NCBI RefSeq assembly: GCF_008831285.2
Contig: NC_045150.1
Span: 7,328,001 to 7,392,000, forward strand
Direction of reading: 5' to 3'
DNA from: Nymphaea colorata
Lineage: Eukaryota; Streptophyta; Magnoliopsida; Nymphaeales; Nymphaeaceae
Length of the DNA stretch: 64,000 bases
Shown here: positions 1 through 9,819 of the stretch, one piece after another
Numbering within the stretch: the stretch's first letter is position 1
How the letters are laid out: each line of letters begins with the position of its first letter
Notes under the pieces: generated by a model
The model's database searches: none
Told to the model about the DNA's origin: nothing
Seen by the model: the letters and a program-made list of their open reading frames with translations, nothing else
Translations under genes and position numbers: made by a program

Positions 1-115
1 TTGGTTAGTTGATAAAAGAAATAATTTGCTTGCACTAGCTATTCAAATCATCGTGTTGTTTGCCTTTATTAGTATCATATTATCCGCTTATCACCTTCTG
101 GTCATATTTCAACAG

Positions 116-371
116 ATACCAGATACTAGCCGGTGTAATCGAGCAGCGGATTTTGGAACCCTTACTTCATGAACACAAGATCATCCTCAGTGCATTATGC
201 TTTGCTGTCCGAACTGGGAACACATTCCTGGGATCTTTGTTGTAAGATATAGCACCACCTCTAGAAGTATTGTGACAAAGTTTAAGTGTCAAATTGACAT
301 CAAATTTTTTGTGACATGACAGGTGGGTAGATTATGCTCGTTGGATTGGTATTCAGAAAGTCAAAGAGTAA
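116..371 (+). CDS. RETICULATA-RELATED (DUF3411) protein, last two exons (5' partial)
   Basis: The 3' end of a gene that begins outside the window. Exon 116-241 follows a TTTCAACAG acceptor and ends before a GTAAGA donor at 242. The last exon, 323-371, follows a GACAG acceptor and ends in TAA. The splice keeps frame and joins ...TGNTFLGSLL to WVDYARWIGIQKVKE. The peptide contains YQILAGVIEQRILEPLL and a hydrophobic stretch before the WVDYAR motif, which resembles the C-terminus of the RETICULATA / RETICULATA-RELATED family. Family members are integral membrane proteins of the chloroplast envelope, and mutants have altered mesophyll and reticulate leaves. The family call rests on recall of the C-terminal pattern; the splice structure is seen directly. 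The residues before 116 are intron, and earlier exons are missing. Confidence 0.72.
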
Positions 372-2424
372 TCACAAGCTCCATGTTGAAGGTGAGTGAT
401 ATTGGAAACTTTTTTTGGTATCGGCAGACCTCAAATTTTGAGGCTTGCTGTGGCTCAAGCTCGTAGGTTATTCCCAAATTTATACGCCATAGAGAGAAGA
501 TGCAGAAATTTCTGGCGATTTGTTCTCATCGCCAATTTTGCTTATTTAAAAGCTATTTCATTAATGGATTTTCCGATATAGTTCCGGTTATGTGTAAACC
601 TAATATTATATTTGTTGTTAAACATTTTTCATTAAGGTGAGGGTAACTGCTCTTGCACGTGATTTATCCTTTCTCTAGCATGTATGTGCATGTTGGGGCG
701 TGTTACTATCTTTTCATTCTAATATCATGGAAAATTGGTATTGGAGACAGAATGTCTTCCCCACAAATTTGCCATCCTGTGATCCTTTTCGGTGATGTCC
801 TCGGTATGTGATTGACAAGTAAGTGCATGGGTTTCATTACATAAACTAAAAACCAACCATTTGTGTGAATTCACATATATCGATTGACATCAGGTTCAGG
901 AACAAATAGTAGTGATTATTCATGTGGAGGCCTACCCATAAGGACTTTGTAAAAGGAGCTCTCAATTTTCCTTACCACAAAGATAGGAATGTGATTGACG
1001 ATTCTCCAATACCATAGCAAAGTGGTCAGCATTGCTGAACGGGGAATAATCTAGATGCAAACAGTCTATGCAAGCCTACTTTCCGAAATGAAACGCTATT
1101 GTCTATTCTTAAATCAACTTCGGACAGTCTTCTTTGTTTAGAGGCTTGAAATTAGTTGAAACTCCAAGGTGCATGAAACCTTTTAGTGCATCGAAAAGGG
1201 TTATCTACGCCACCACTTGGATGACATACTGAAAGAGGTGAGACTCAATTTCTTTGTTAACATTTTCATGCCTAAACCACATTCCATTTCCTCGAGCACC
1301 CCTGATCCTTGACGACGTATTGAAAGAGAAATGAGCATGGATGTCTCTTTATCGATTTTCATTTTTAAACCATATGTCATTTCCTTGAGCATCTTCGAAA
1401 TTGAAAGCTTAACTAGAACCATGACGTCAACAGTCAGCAAAAAAATTTGTTGGCACGATTTTGAGGGTAGATCAAGATGGCTACATAAATTACGGTCAAG
1501 CATTTGAGGAAAAGAAAAAAAAAAAAAATTAGTAGGACCGACTCTCTTCTCAGGTTTTTCCCAACCTTTGGGTGCCAATTCCCCATAAATCTTCTCACTC
1601 ACATCCTCATTAATTTTATTTAGTTTGCATTTAGTTACCTTTCGGTTTTGTCTAAAATTAATTTTACTTGGATTATCATTTCCATTTTATCTTCAATTCG
1701 TCTACAGTTAGAATATGACTTCAATAGTTCAATTCCATTTAGTGATGTTCTTCTAATTAATTGCACGTAGTAAATTTTGCTTCATTTACCTCTTGTTTAG
1801 CATAATATACTTTAGCATCGGGTGGGTCCCTCTCCAAGATCTCATGTTCACCTAGGCCTAGCTACCAAATCATCTCCAGTTTAATTTTGTTTTAACTGTG
1901 ACCAACTTTTCTTGAAGCGTTGAAGTGTGTCTTTAGAGTTAAGTAAGCTTCACCGCATGTAGTGTTAGAACATCATACTCTCCTAGATTATTCAGTAGAT
2001 CAATTTCAGTGAACTTGCACTTGCCATTTTATGTGGGTTTTTTAGGAGGTTCGACTTCAAAATATTAGCAATAGTCAGATCTACGTATCCTGTGAGTGCA
2101 GGTTAAGTTCATTCAATTTGGAACTTGTTGGATCAGTTTTTAACCATATTTCGAACACTATTTTTCTGCTGAACTAGATTTCGGGCTAGGATGGGGACAA
2201 TGCTTTTATCAAATGTATAGTGCGTATATATGAAGATTTGCAAGAAATTTTACTGAAATTATTTTGCTTCTTCGTTCTCGAGAAAGTCTGTGTGGCGGAT
2301 AGGCTCCTGCCTTTTATTAATAACAAAATTGGGAGAAATTACATAAAAATGGGGATCATCAACAAAGAGATCCTGCATCAATCTTGGGGTTCTAGGAAAG
2401 GATTCCAGTCTTCCCTTTGGGGTT
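372..2424. other. Intergenic, 3' flank of the RETICULATA-type gene
   Basis: AT-rich DNA with short interrupted frames only. The first few hundred bases after the TAA at 371 presumably include the 3' UTR. The minus-strand frame at 1201-1602 has no recognisable domain and spans an A-rich run near 1516-1529, so I do not call it. No repeat ends or RNA genes were recognised. Confidence 0.5.
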
Positions 2425-2429
2425 CCCAA

Positions 2430-2601
2430 TGTTGACATTGGATAAAAAAAACTCGTAAGTTCTATTGATTACTTACCCTAACCCTTACTTAAGGGAGATT
2501 AGGGCACAAAACGTAATCACATTGTAAACCAGAAAGATATTAAAAATGATTAAAAAACTGTCGGGTTCTTTAATATTCAAAAAGTTGCCTCATCGTCAAC
2601 A
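2430..2601 (-). repeat. Copia 3' LTR (element on minus strand)
   Basis: 172-bp terminal repeat beginning TGTTGACATTGG and ending CGTCAACA. It pairs with 7236-7411. It is the more GC-rich of the two copies, and most differences look like C-to-T or G-to-A changes in the right-hand copy. Confidence 0.92.
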
Positions 2602-2605
2602 CTCC

Positions 2606-2980
2606 TCAACACTCCTCCTCAAGCTGGAGCATAAAGGCTGCATGAGTTGTAGAGGCTACTCCTCCTTGAACTAAATCACGAATGTAATGACAGTCCACTT
2701 CTATGTATTTAGTTCTTTCGTGAAAGACGGAGTTATTTGCAATATAGGTAGTTGTCCCGTTATCACAAAGCATTGTCATAGGTAGTTGAATTGGAATGTC
2801 AAGACTTTCAAGCATAGATTTGACCCACGTCATTTCTGCTACCGTTTGAGGCATGACCATGTATTCTGACTCAACATTAGACCTTGTGACCACATTCTTG
2901 GTTTCTCCATAAACTGACTCAGCTTCCCTACTACGAAACAATATCCGGTCTTGTAACTGTGACAAAAAGAAGTTTTCCAA
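2606..2980 (-). pseudogene. Copia RNase H domain remnant
   Basis: A 124-residue minus-strand frame carries the Copia RNase H signature in order: a degenerate ALST-AEAEY-like block read as VESEYMVMPQTVAEMTWVKS, then LCDNGTTTYIANNSVFHERTK, then IEVDCHYIRD. Copia polyproteins end with this domain just before the 3' LTR, and the frame ends close to the LTR as expected. The N-terminal part of the domain is lost. It is non-functional because the upstream reverse transcriptase is out of frame. Confidence 0.85.
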
Positions 2981-3116
2981 TTAAAGATCTATACGCCTTC
3001 GATTTTACAGTTTGTGACTACTCATCATGTAGGTGCAATCGTGGATTCATTGGAATGGTGGTAGGTTTTGCCCCTAACATTCTTGTTTCTTACAACAAGT
3101 CTAAAATGTATTTCCT

Positions 3117-3900
3117 TTAAGAAAGAACTATTCCTTTCTTACTACGAGTCACCTCTATTACAAGAAAATATCTCAAGTGTCCAAGATCTTTTATGACAAA
3201 GTACTTATGAAGAAAATCTTTGGTCTCAGATATACCTTGTTTATAGTTGCCGGTTAGAATAATATCATCAACATATACTGCCAAAATAACCATACTCAAT
3301 GCTCCCTTTTTAACAAACACTGAATGATCAAGAGGTGACCTCTGGAATCCAATATGTGAGACAACATCAGATAGTTTATGAAACCATGCCCATGGGCTTT
3401 GTTTTAGTCCATTTATGACATTCTCAATTTGCACACCTTCCCACACTCCCCCTGAACCTCGAAGCCAGGTGGTTGTTGCATATAAACCGTCTCTTCAAGA
3501 TCGCCACACAAGAATGCATTTTGACATCCAATTGATGCATCGGCCAGTCATAGTGAACTGAAAGAAAGACCAAGAGACGAATGGTGCCTAATCGGGCAAC
3601 CAGTAAGAAGGTGTCAAAGAAATTAATACCATAAGTCTGAATATACCTTTTTGCAACCAGCCGAGCTTTATAGCGTTCATAGGTCTCATCTACATAGTAT
3701 TATAGTATTTGACAGTATACCAATTTAGAGTCAATAATGTCACATCCTAAAGGAGGAACAACAAGGTCCCATATGTGACATTGGTGTAGAGCATGTAGCT
3801 CCTCTTCCATAGCCTATAGCCATGGAGGGTCTAGTAATGGTTGCTGATGACTTGTCGGGACAGTATGATTAGATAGGACATTAATGAATTGGTGCACCTT
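3117..3900 (-). pseudogene. Copia reverse transcriptase remnant
   Basis: Minus-strand frames include LKQSPWAWFHKL and the catalytic YVDDIILTG box with MVILAV before it (frame 3117-3446). This is the Copia reverse-transcriptase core. Weaker pieces continue toward 3900 with stops and shifts. The LKQSPRAW-type motif followed by YVDD is diagnostic of Copia. The polymerase is not intact. Confidence 0.85.
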
Positions 3901-4303
3901 CCCACTAACATAGTCAGAGGTTAACAAACTGTGAAATGAGGTGGATGGTGCATTGATGTTTGCCCTTCCATAAGGAAATAGGGAGATCCTGCGAGTCAGA
4001 GATAACTAGAGGAGCTTCTGAGCAATCAGGCGCACTTATCTCATGAGAGAATGGTGGAGGAGAGCCATGTGAGAGACCTTGTCATTGAGAGTAAACCAAA
4101 GGAGGATCTAAAAAATGATTCTTGAGTGGTGATGGCGGACTTGGAAGGGACATGAGCGGGAAAGGTGGGATTGACAAAAGACACTGAGGGAGCCTTTCAA
4201 AGCATGAGGTAGTTGGGCATGGGAAATATGGATGAGACTCAAAAAATGTGATGTTCGCACTGACATACTCTTTTTGAGTGACAGGATTAACACACTTATA
4301 TCC

Positions 4304-5197
4304 TCATTGGTTCTTGGGATAACCAATGAAGATACATTTTTGGGCTTGGGCAGCAAGTTTATCTCGCTTTGGGCCAAAGATATGAACAAAACACGTGCAG
4401 CCAAATACACGAGGTGGAATTTGAAACAATGGACGATCATGGTAAAACATATGAATTGAAATTTTGTTAAATGAAGATGGTAAGCGATTAACAAGATAAC
4501 ACACAGTTATGATCGCATCTCCTCAAACATAAGATGGTACATGGCTCTGTAGCATGAGAGTATGAGCAACTTTCAACAAATGTTGGTGCTTTCTCTCTGC
4601 AACCCCATTCTGTCTCGAAGAATGTGGACAAGTGAATTGAGAAACAATTCCATGTTTTGAGTAAAATTGTAATAGATTGGACAATTTGAATTCCAGAGCA
4701 TTGTCATTGCGAACAGACTTAATAAAAACTTCAAATTGAGACTTTATTTCAATAATAAGATTTTGAAGAATACATATAGCTGCAGAGCGTTCATTCAACA
4801 AGAAAACCCAACTAACACGAGAGAAATAATCAACTACGACAAGATAATACCAAAATTTAGACCTGATAGTCGTACAGCTAGGCCCCCACACATCGACATG
4901 AAGTAAATCAAACAAACTATGACTTAAAGGACTTAGACTCGATGAAAAACTACTCTTAGTGTGCTTTCCAAGTTGACAAGCTTCGCAGTGTAGTGATTGT
5001 GACAGAGAAAGTTGAGAAAACAAGTAACAAAGTTTTGACATTGATGGATGCCCAAGTCCAAAATGCCACTGAAGAGTGGTAGGTTTGAAAGGGACTGAGG
5101 TAGCAACTGTACCCAGGGGCTCAAACAGAAAATAGACACCTTGTTCCTGGCCTCCACCAATCATCCTCCCAGTTTGCAAGTCCTGAAACCAACACAA
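4304..5197 (-). pseudogene. Copia GAG-pre-integrase and integrase remnant
   Basis: The 224-residue minus frame (4523-5197) holds, in order, the GAG-pre-integrase zinc region (LQWHFGLGHPS with H-H, then C-C in HCEACQLGKHTK) and the integrase core. The core shows LLHVDVWGPS, VVVDYFSRVSWVFLL, VRNDNALEF and the NGVAERKHQHLL end. The next piece, 4304-4504, continues with CYLVNRLPSS and the RVFGCTCFVH block typical of the Copia integrase C-terminus. A frameshift separates the two. Confidence 0.88.
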
Positions 5198-5514
5198 ACC
5201 AGTGAATAAGTTTGGTTGACTCCAAAAATGTTTGGAGGTTGTAGAATCAATTATCCATGAAATACCTGGATTTTGGTCTATATAGTGGTGGAAAAAGTGG
5301 AATCACCTACAACTGTAGAAGCCAATGTAGAAGAGCCAATGTAGAAGAGGAGGCTTTCTGAGCCAACAATAATTCATACTCATATTTACTGATACTAACT
5401 GCAATAGATTCTGCACTGTTATCTTCAACTTGTTAAACCTTTGGGATATGAGCAGAATCTTGAGTTGTGATGCCTCAAAGTCTCGATTTAGCCTGGCGAT
5501 TAGGCGACCATGTT

Positions 5515-6832
5515 TATTTCAGCATATATCTTCTAAATGTCCAAGTTTTCCACAAAAAGTGTATTGAAATTTACCATGTCCACCTCTTGAACAACGACCA
5601 CCTATGCAATGCCCCAAATGTTTAGTCTCGTATCGAAGATTGTGAGGAATCTTCAAGGGTTTATAAAGGGGGTCATTGATGAGAAGATTGTTCTAGTTCC
5701 TAGTCTTTTCAGGGTTGGAACCGAAACTGCTAAGGGGGCGGGTTGGGATCCATCGAACTAGGGGCCCGAGCCCTGGAGTGGGTCGAGTTGTTATAGTAGT
5801 ATCAAAGCCGGTTTCAACACTCAGACCTAGGGGCCCACACGCTCGGACGCGTGTGTCTTAAGGGGGTTAGATTGTAATGCTCCAAATGTTTAGTCATGTA
5901 TCGAAGATTGTGAGTAATCTTCAAGGGTTTATACATGGGGTCATTGATGAGAAGATTGTCTTGATTCCTAGCCTTTATATGGTTGGAGCCAAAACTGCTA
6001 GGGGGCGGGTTGGGATCCATTGAACCAAAGGCCTGAGCCTGGGAGTGGGTCGGGTTGTTATAACCTATCCCTCTATTGAAGTCATGCCCACGGCCTCTTG
6101 AGACCTTCTAATGCTGAAGAGGGTGCTTTTGTTGAGGATGGAGAGCGAGTTACAGCCAGACGATTTAACCTGTTAAAGGCCTCAGCAAAGTCTAAAATTT
6201 CAACCCCAGTCAACTGACCCAGATAAAAAATTTTGTGGCCATGTGCTTCTCAAAGTGAGTTTTGTAGCATGACTCACAAGAAGCTTCAAGTCTTCTGTAG
6301 GTTGATTTTACTAAAGCAAAATACTAGGCAAGTTCTAAGTCACCTTGTTGCTTCAACCTGCAAAATTTTGCTCATATTTTTGTCATGAGGGTAAGTTTGC
6401 TTTAAAAATTCCCACATATATTTGGTAGAAGTATAATATGCAATAGTAGGAGTGATGTGTCCCTGCATGCTATTCGTGACAAACAATTCTGTAATCTTCA
6501 TCCCATGTAGAATATTTTTCTGACTTAGTTAGGGGTTCCTCCTCCTCAATAACATGTTTCTTGCTATGCCCCTTAACAGACATCATAAATACATGAGACC
6601 AGATTTCATAGTTTGAGCCATCTAACTTCACAGGAGACCCAAATGAAAGGAGATTCCCTGATATTTTATAAAATAAAAGGAGATTCCCTGATATTTTATA
6701 TTTCCCTTGCGTATCAGTTGTAGTATCCACATTCTCCATAGTATAGATTAAAACAAAATATCTGCATACTTTACGTAAACCAAGAATAATATAAACGTGC
6801 ATGTTGATAAAATTAACGAGCAATAGAATCAC
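5515..6832 (-). pseudogene. Copia gag remnant with zinc knuckle, interrupted by a TRIM
   Basis: The N-terminal gag piece (6470-6832) contains FGSPVKLDGSNYEIWSHVFM, typical of the Copia gag N-terminus. An Arg/Gly-rich stretch (RGRGHDFNRGIG) lies near 6070-6110. On the other side of the TRIM insertion is a degenerate zinc knuckle reading YTFCGKLGHLEDIC around 5520-5565, with the first Cys changed to Tyr. The TRIM at 5605-6062 separates the basic region from the knuckle. Confidence 0.75.
5605..6062 (+). mobile_element. TRIM-type miniature LTR retrotransposon nested in the Copia gag
   Basis: 458 bp in total. LTR1 is 5605-5795, LTR2 is 5873-6062, and the internal region is only 77 bp. After LTR1 comes a primer site TAGTATCAAAGCC, matching the initiator-Met-tRNA consensus with a few changes. 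Before LTR2 is a polypurine tract TAAGGGGGTTAGA. The LTRs start TGCAATGC / TGTAATGC and end GTTATA (the expected terminal CA appears mutated to TA). A perfect 5-bp target duplication ACCTA flanks the element (5600-5604 and 6063-6067). It has no coding capacity, as TRIMs do, and lies opposite in orientation to its Copia host. Both LTRs share the block GGGGGCGGGTTGGGATCCAT. Confidence 0.9.
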
Positions 6833-7235
6833 TCGACAAACTTTAGCTTTTGTGTATTAACGTGCAGGCAGTAGAACATCTACACCAACAGTCTCAATAT
6901 TACGAAATTGTTACCATATAACTTATGATCATGTCCACGAATGTACTTCACTTAGCAGTCCTCCACTTGGCTGCTTTGATCATATAACGTCATCAGTCCA
7001 TAAGATTTTAGACGACATAGACTCCCACACAGCCGCACCACTTTTTTTTTTTGTTGATTTCTATGACTGGAGTCTATTCACGCATGTTTCTGAGCATGAA
7101 GAAACTCCTTCACACACTCTCCTTGCATATCGTAGTAGGCCAGAATAGATGGAAGAGGAAAGGAGGAGAGGAGGTCACTGGATGTCTGATGGTCGCCGGC
7201 TTTCTGCAGGGATCACACCGTAGGCTCTGATACTG

Positions 7236-7411
7236 TGTTGACGTTGGAGGAAAAAAAAACTCATAAGTTCTATTGATTATTTACCCTAACCCTTACTTAA
7301 AGGGAGAATTAGGGAACAAAGCATAATTACATTGTAAACCAAAAAGATATTAAAAATAATTAAAAAACTATCAAGTTCTTTAATATTCAAAAAGCTACCT
7401 CATCATCAACA
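7236..7411 (-). repeat. Copia 5' LTR (element on minus strand)
   Basis: 176-bp terminal repeat matching 2430-2601, starting TGTTGACGTTGG and ending CATCAACA, directly followed by the CCCAA target duplication. The primer-binding site adjoins its inner end at 7235. Confidence 0.92.
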
Positions 7412-7416
7412 CCCAA

Positions 7417-8256
7417 TATTTATAAAATTCAGTATCCGGCATTGAAAAAGAAGACGGCAATGAAAGTTCTGATACCCATACTAGTCCTAGTTTCAATATT
7501 GTTTCTAGGGTAAAAATTGGTGATTTTCAATTCTAGATATTTTCTATCTAGATTTTGATCCCGCCTTATGGGCCTGCTAGCTTTAACAATAGAAATATTA
7601 GGCTCTGAGCATTGTCTTCTGCACTACGTGACATAGATACGTGGGTTTAGCTCACGTACCCACTCCGACGCCGACACGCGGATCCGAGTACGGAACGTAG
7701 GTGGGTACGGGTTGGATCGGATTTGGGTCAAACCCGATCCAAACCAAAAAAATAAACCTGACTTTATCTTGAACAACGTTGAGCTCTCCACTTCACTAGC
7801 AACGATTTCTGCAGCAGAGCAAGTTTGACAACTATGGCTGGCAATGATGACGACGTCCAACGACCCACGGCAACGTCTGGTGGTGTCCAGCGGCAGCCAG
7901 GTAAGTGTTTTTGTTTTTCCTTTACGATTTTAGAACTTAGGGTTTCATGTTCTTGATTTGGGTTTTTTTTTTTTTTTTTTTTTTTTGGATTTGCCAATTT
8001 GAGGATGTTTCTGTTTGAAGATTGGACGGTTAATCTGTCGATCTTGATCCTTAACTCTTGTTCAATACCAGGACAAATTTTTTTGTTTTAGATTTGCCGA
8101 TTTGGGGATGTTCTGTTTGTGTTTGTATGATTTTTCCTGTGTATGATTTTCCTGTTGTAAAAGTGAATTATTATCATTTATTACAAAATTTTCAAATTTG
8201 TTGTGTTTGTAGCTGTAAGTATCATACCCGCACCCATGCTTGTGTGCCTAATCTGC
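7417..8256. other. Intergenic, possible short orphan exon
   Basis: The plus strand has an ATG at 7833 in a GC-richer patch that reads MAGNDDDVQRPTATSG and stays open to a CAG|GTAAGT donor-like site near 7901. That resembles a first exon of an unidentified gene, but I cannot find a matching downstream exon. A long T run (about 7965-7986) follows. Phrases such as CGGGTTGGATCGGATTTGGG recur elsewhere in the window and suggest repeat origin. Treat as unassigned. Confidence 0.3.
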
Positions 8257-8257
8257 T

Positions 8258-8309
8258 ACTTTAATCATGATCATTCATGATGTACTTTAATCATGATCAT
8301 TCATGATTA
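8258..8309. repeat. 26-bp direct tandem repeat, two copies
   Basis: The unit TACTTTAATCATGATCATTC followed by ATGATG occurs twice in a row. TCATGATCATTCATGA is itself nearly palindromic. Confidence 0.8.
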
Positions 8310-9260
8310 CGTTAATCTTGTGTGAATAAGCTTGTGGAATAACACCCAAACAGAATGAAACTGCTTCCATGCTTGAATTGTGATAGCCTGTCCTCTCCCA
8401 CCTCTCCATCGCTCCCATGTAACCTTGAAGAGTAGACTTCAACAGCACTGCCACTCTAGTTCGACCATCTTTAGACGGCACAACCACATGTATATTGATA
8501 TGCGCCCCACCAATCTCCCCACAACATTTTGTTTTCAACCGGTTGTTAATAATCTGTGTGTCTGACTCTATACCAATGTCTATTCATGAAACACTCCTTG
8601 CAGTGCTCCCAGGCCTTCTCCCCGGTAGCCGCCATTTGAGTTTTGCTTCCATGTTTCCTGTCGCCTCTCATTCTCCAAAAGAACGAATGATAACATGAAA
8701 ACGAGTTTTCCAGCATTCTAACAGAGTTTTGTGCTTGGATTTACATTTAAACCGCCACACTATTGCGTCGTGAATGGTTTGTGAGAATTTCTTTTTGATC
8801 CCAAACTTCTTCAGGATGTAGGATGCATTTCCAAGTATCCTCTACGACACTGCACTGGAAAAGAAAAAAAACAAAGTGTTCTTCGTTTTCAATTCTTCTT
8901 TTGCAGTTGTTGTAACATTGAGACGCTAGGTGCATTCCTTCTTTTTAGGATCTATCATCTGTAGGGAGTCTTCCTATTTCAACAACATATATAGTTCAAC
9001 AAGATCTTGGGGTTCCCACCACTATGCCAAAATGTTAATCCTCCATGGATGTTCCTGCTCTTTGATTCTAACTGCATTCCATAAGGCTTTTCTAGTGATG
9101 TCCTGCATGGTGCTACTCGTCCAAACCAGCTTATCATCGCTTTCCAAACTGACCACCAGAACTCTCGATGTTGTTCTCAATCTATTTATCATCTTAAATA
9201 GATGGGTGTCATCACATTGCATGATGCACCTGAGTCCATTTCCCCTTCGTCCATGTTAAA
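8287..9260 (-). pseudogene. LINE (non-LTR retrotransposon) 3' ORF remnant: zf-RVT and RNase H region
   Basis: Three minus-strand pieces lie in the order expected of the C-terminal half of a plant LINE ORF2. The first (9022-9222) reads DKLVWTSSTMQDITRKALW, the typical DKLVW-T block before the zinc region. The second (8747-8935) reads CYNNCKRRIENEEHFVFF with later QCSVVEDTWKCI, the zf-RVT pattern. The third (8287-8538) reads INIHVVVPSKDGRTRVAVLL with a later SMEAVSFCLGV, resembling the RVT_3 RNase H. Stops and shifts separate them, and no full reverse-transcriptase core was found. Confidence 0.65.
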
Positions 9261-9775
9261 ATCAAAGAAAAAGCTATTGGTCGTGTTCACTTTGAGGCGT
9301 TCCTCCAGCTATCGCATGCAGTCATTTTAGGAACACGGCATGCTTATTTTGTTAATCTTTTACATTATTTGCTTCTTGAATCTACTTATATAAAACCTAT
9401 TCCTGAAGGCCAAACTCGAATTATACAACGATAGTTTAGTACTTTCATTGCAGATCTGAAATTCACGGTGATATGAGATCCTTAAGATCTCAAATCTATG
9501 GATTTATGATCGAAACCCATCCACGGTTTTTAACAAGTGAAATCTTAGATTAAATCTTAGATCCATGGTTTTTAACATGTGAAATCCATTTTATTGATGA
9601 GGTTCGTTTAAACATGACAGCTTCATATTTAAGGTCGGATGCTATCAAACCTTAAGGTCAAATGAACGAGTCCGAATTCAACCTGACAACCAAACCCAAA
9701 AGCTCAATAATAAACACGCTAGGTTTCCTTATCGATGTGACTCATTCTCCCGCTTTGAACTGTTTTTTTTTAATA

Positions 9776-9818
<43 letters not shown>

Positions 9819-9819
9819 T
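9776..9819. repeat. (TAA)n microsatellite
   Basis: About fourteen uninterrupted AAT/TAA units. They give a poly-Asn run in one plus-strand frame, which is an artefact. Confidence 0.95.

Larger units (their letters stand above)
2430..7411 (-). mobile_element. Copia LTR retrotransposon, complete structure, coding region decayed
   Basis: Two short direct LTRs (2430-2601 and 7236-7411) both run TGTTGA...TCAACA. They are flanked by the identical 5-bp target duplication CCCAA (2425-2429 and 7412-7416). Read on the minus strand, the 5' LTR is the right-hand one. It is followed by a primer site CAGTATCAGAGCC (7223-7235), close to the initiator-Met-tRNA consensus TGGTATCAGAGC. A purine-rich tract with GAGGAGGAG lies just before the 3' LTR. 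The coding order on the minus strand is gag, zinc knuckle, GAG-pre-integrase, integrase, reverse transcriptase, RNase H, which is the Copia order. All frames are broken by stops and frameshifts. The LTRs differ at roughly 20 sites by eye, mostly transitions, so the insertion is old. A TRIM element interrupts gag. Confidence 0.93.

Noticed and set aside
5604-6063. First read as a simple tandem repeat inside the Copia
   Set aside because: The primer site, polypurine tract and ACCTA target duplications show it is a TRIM element, not a tandem duplication.
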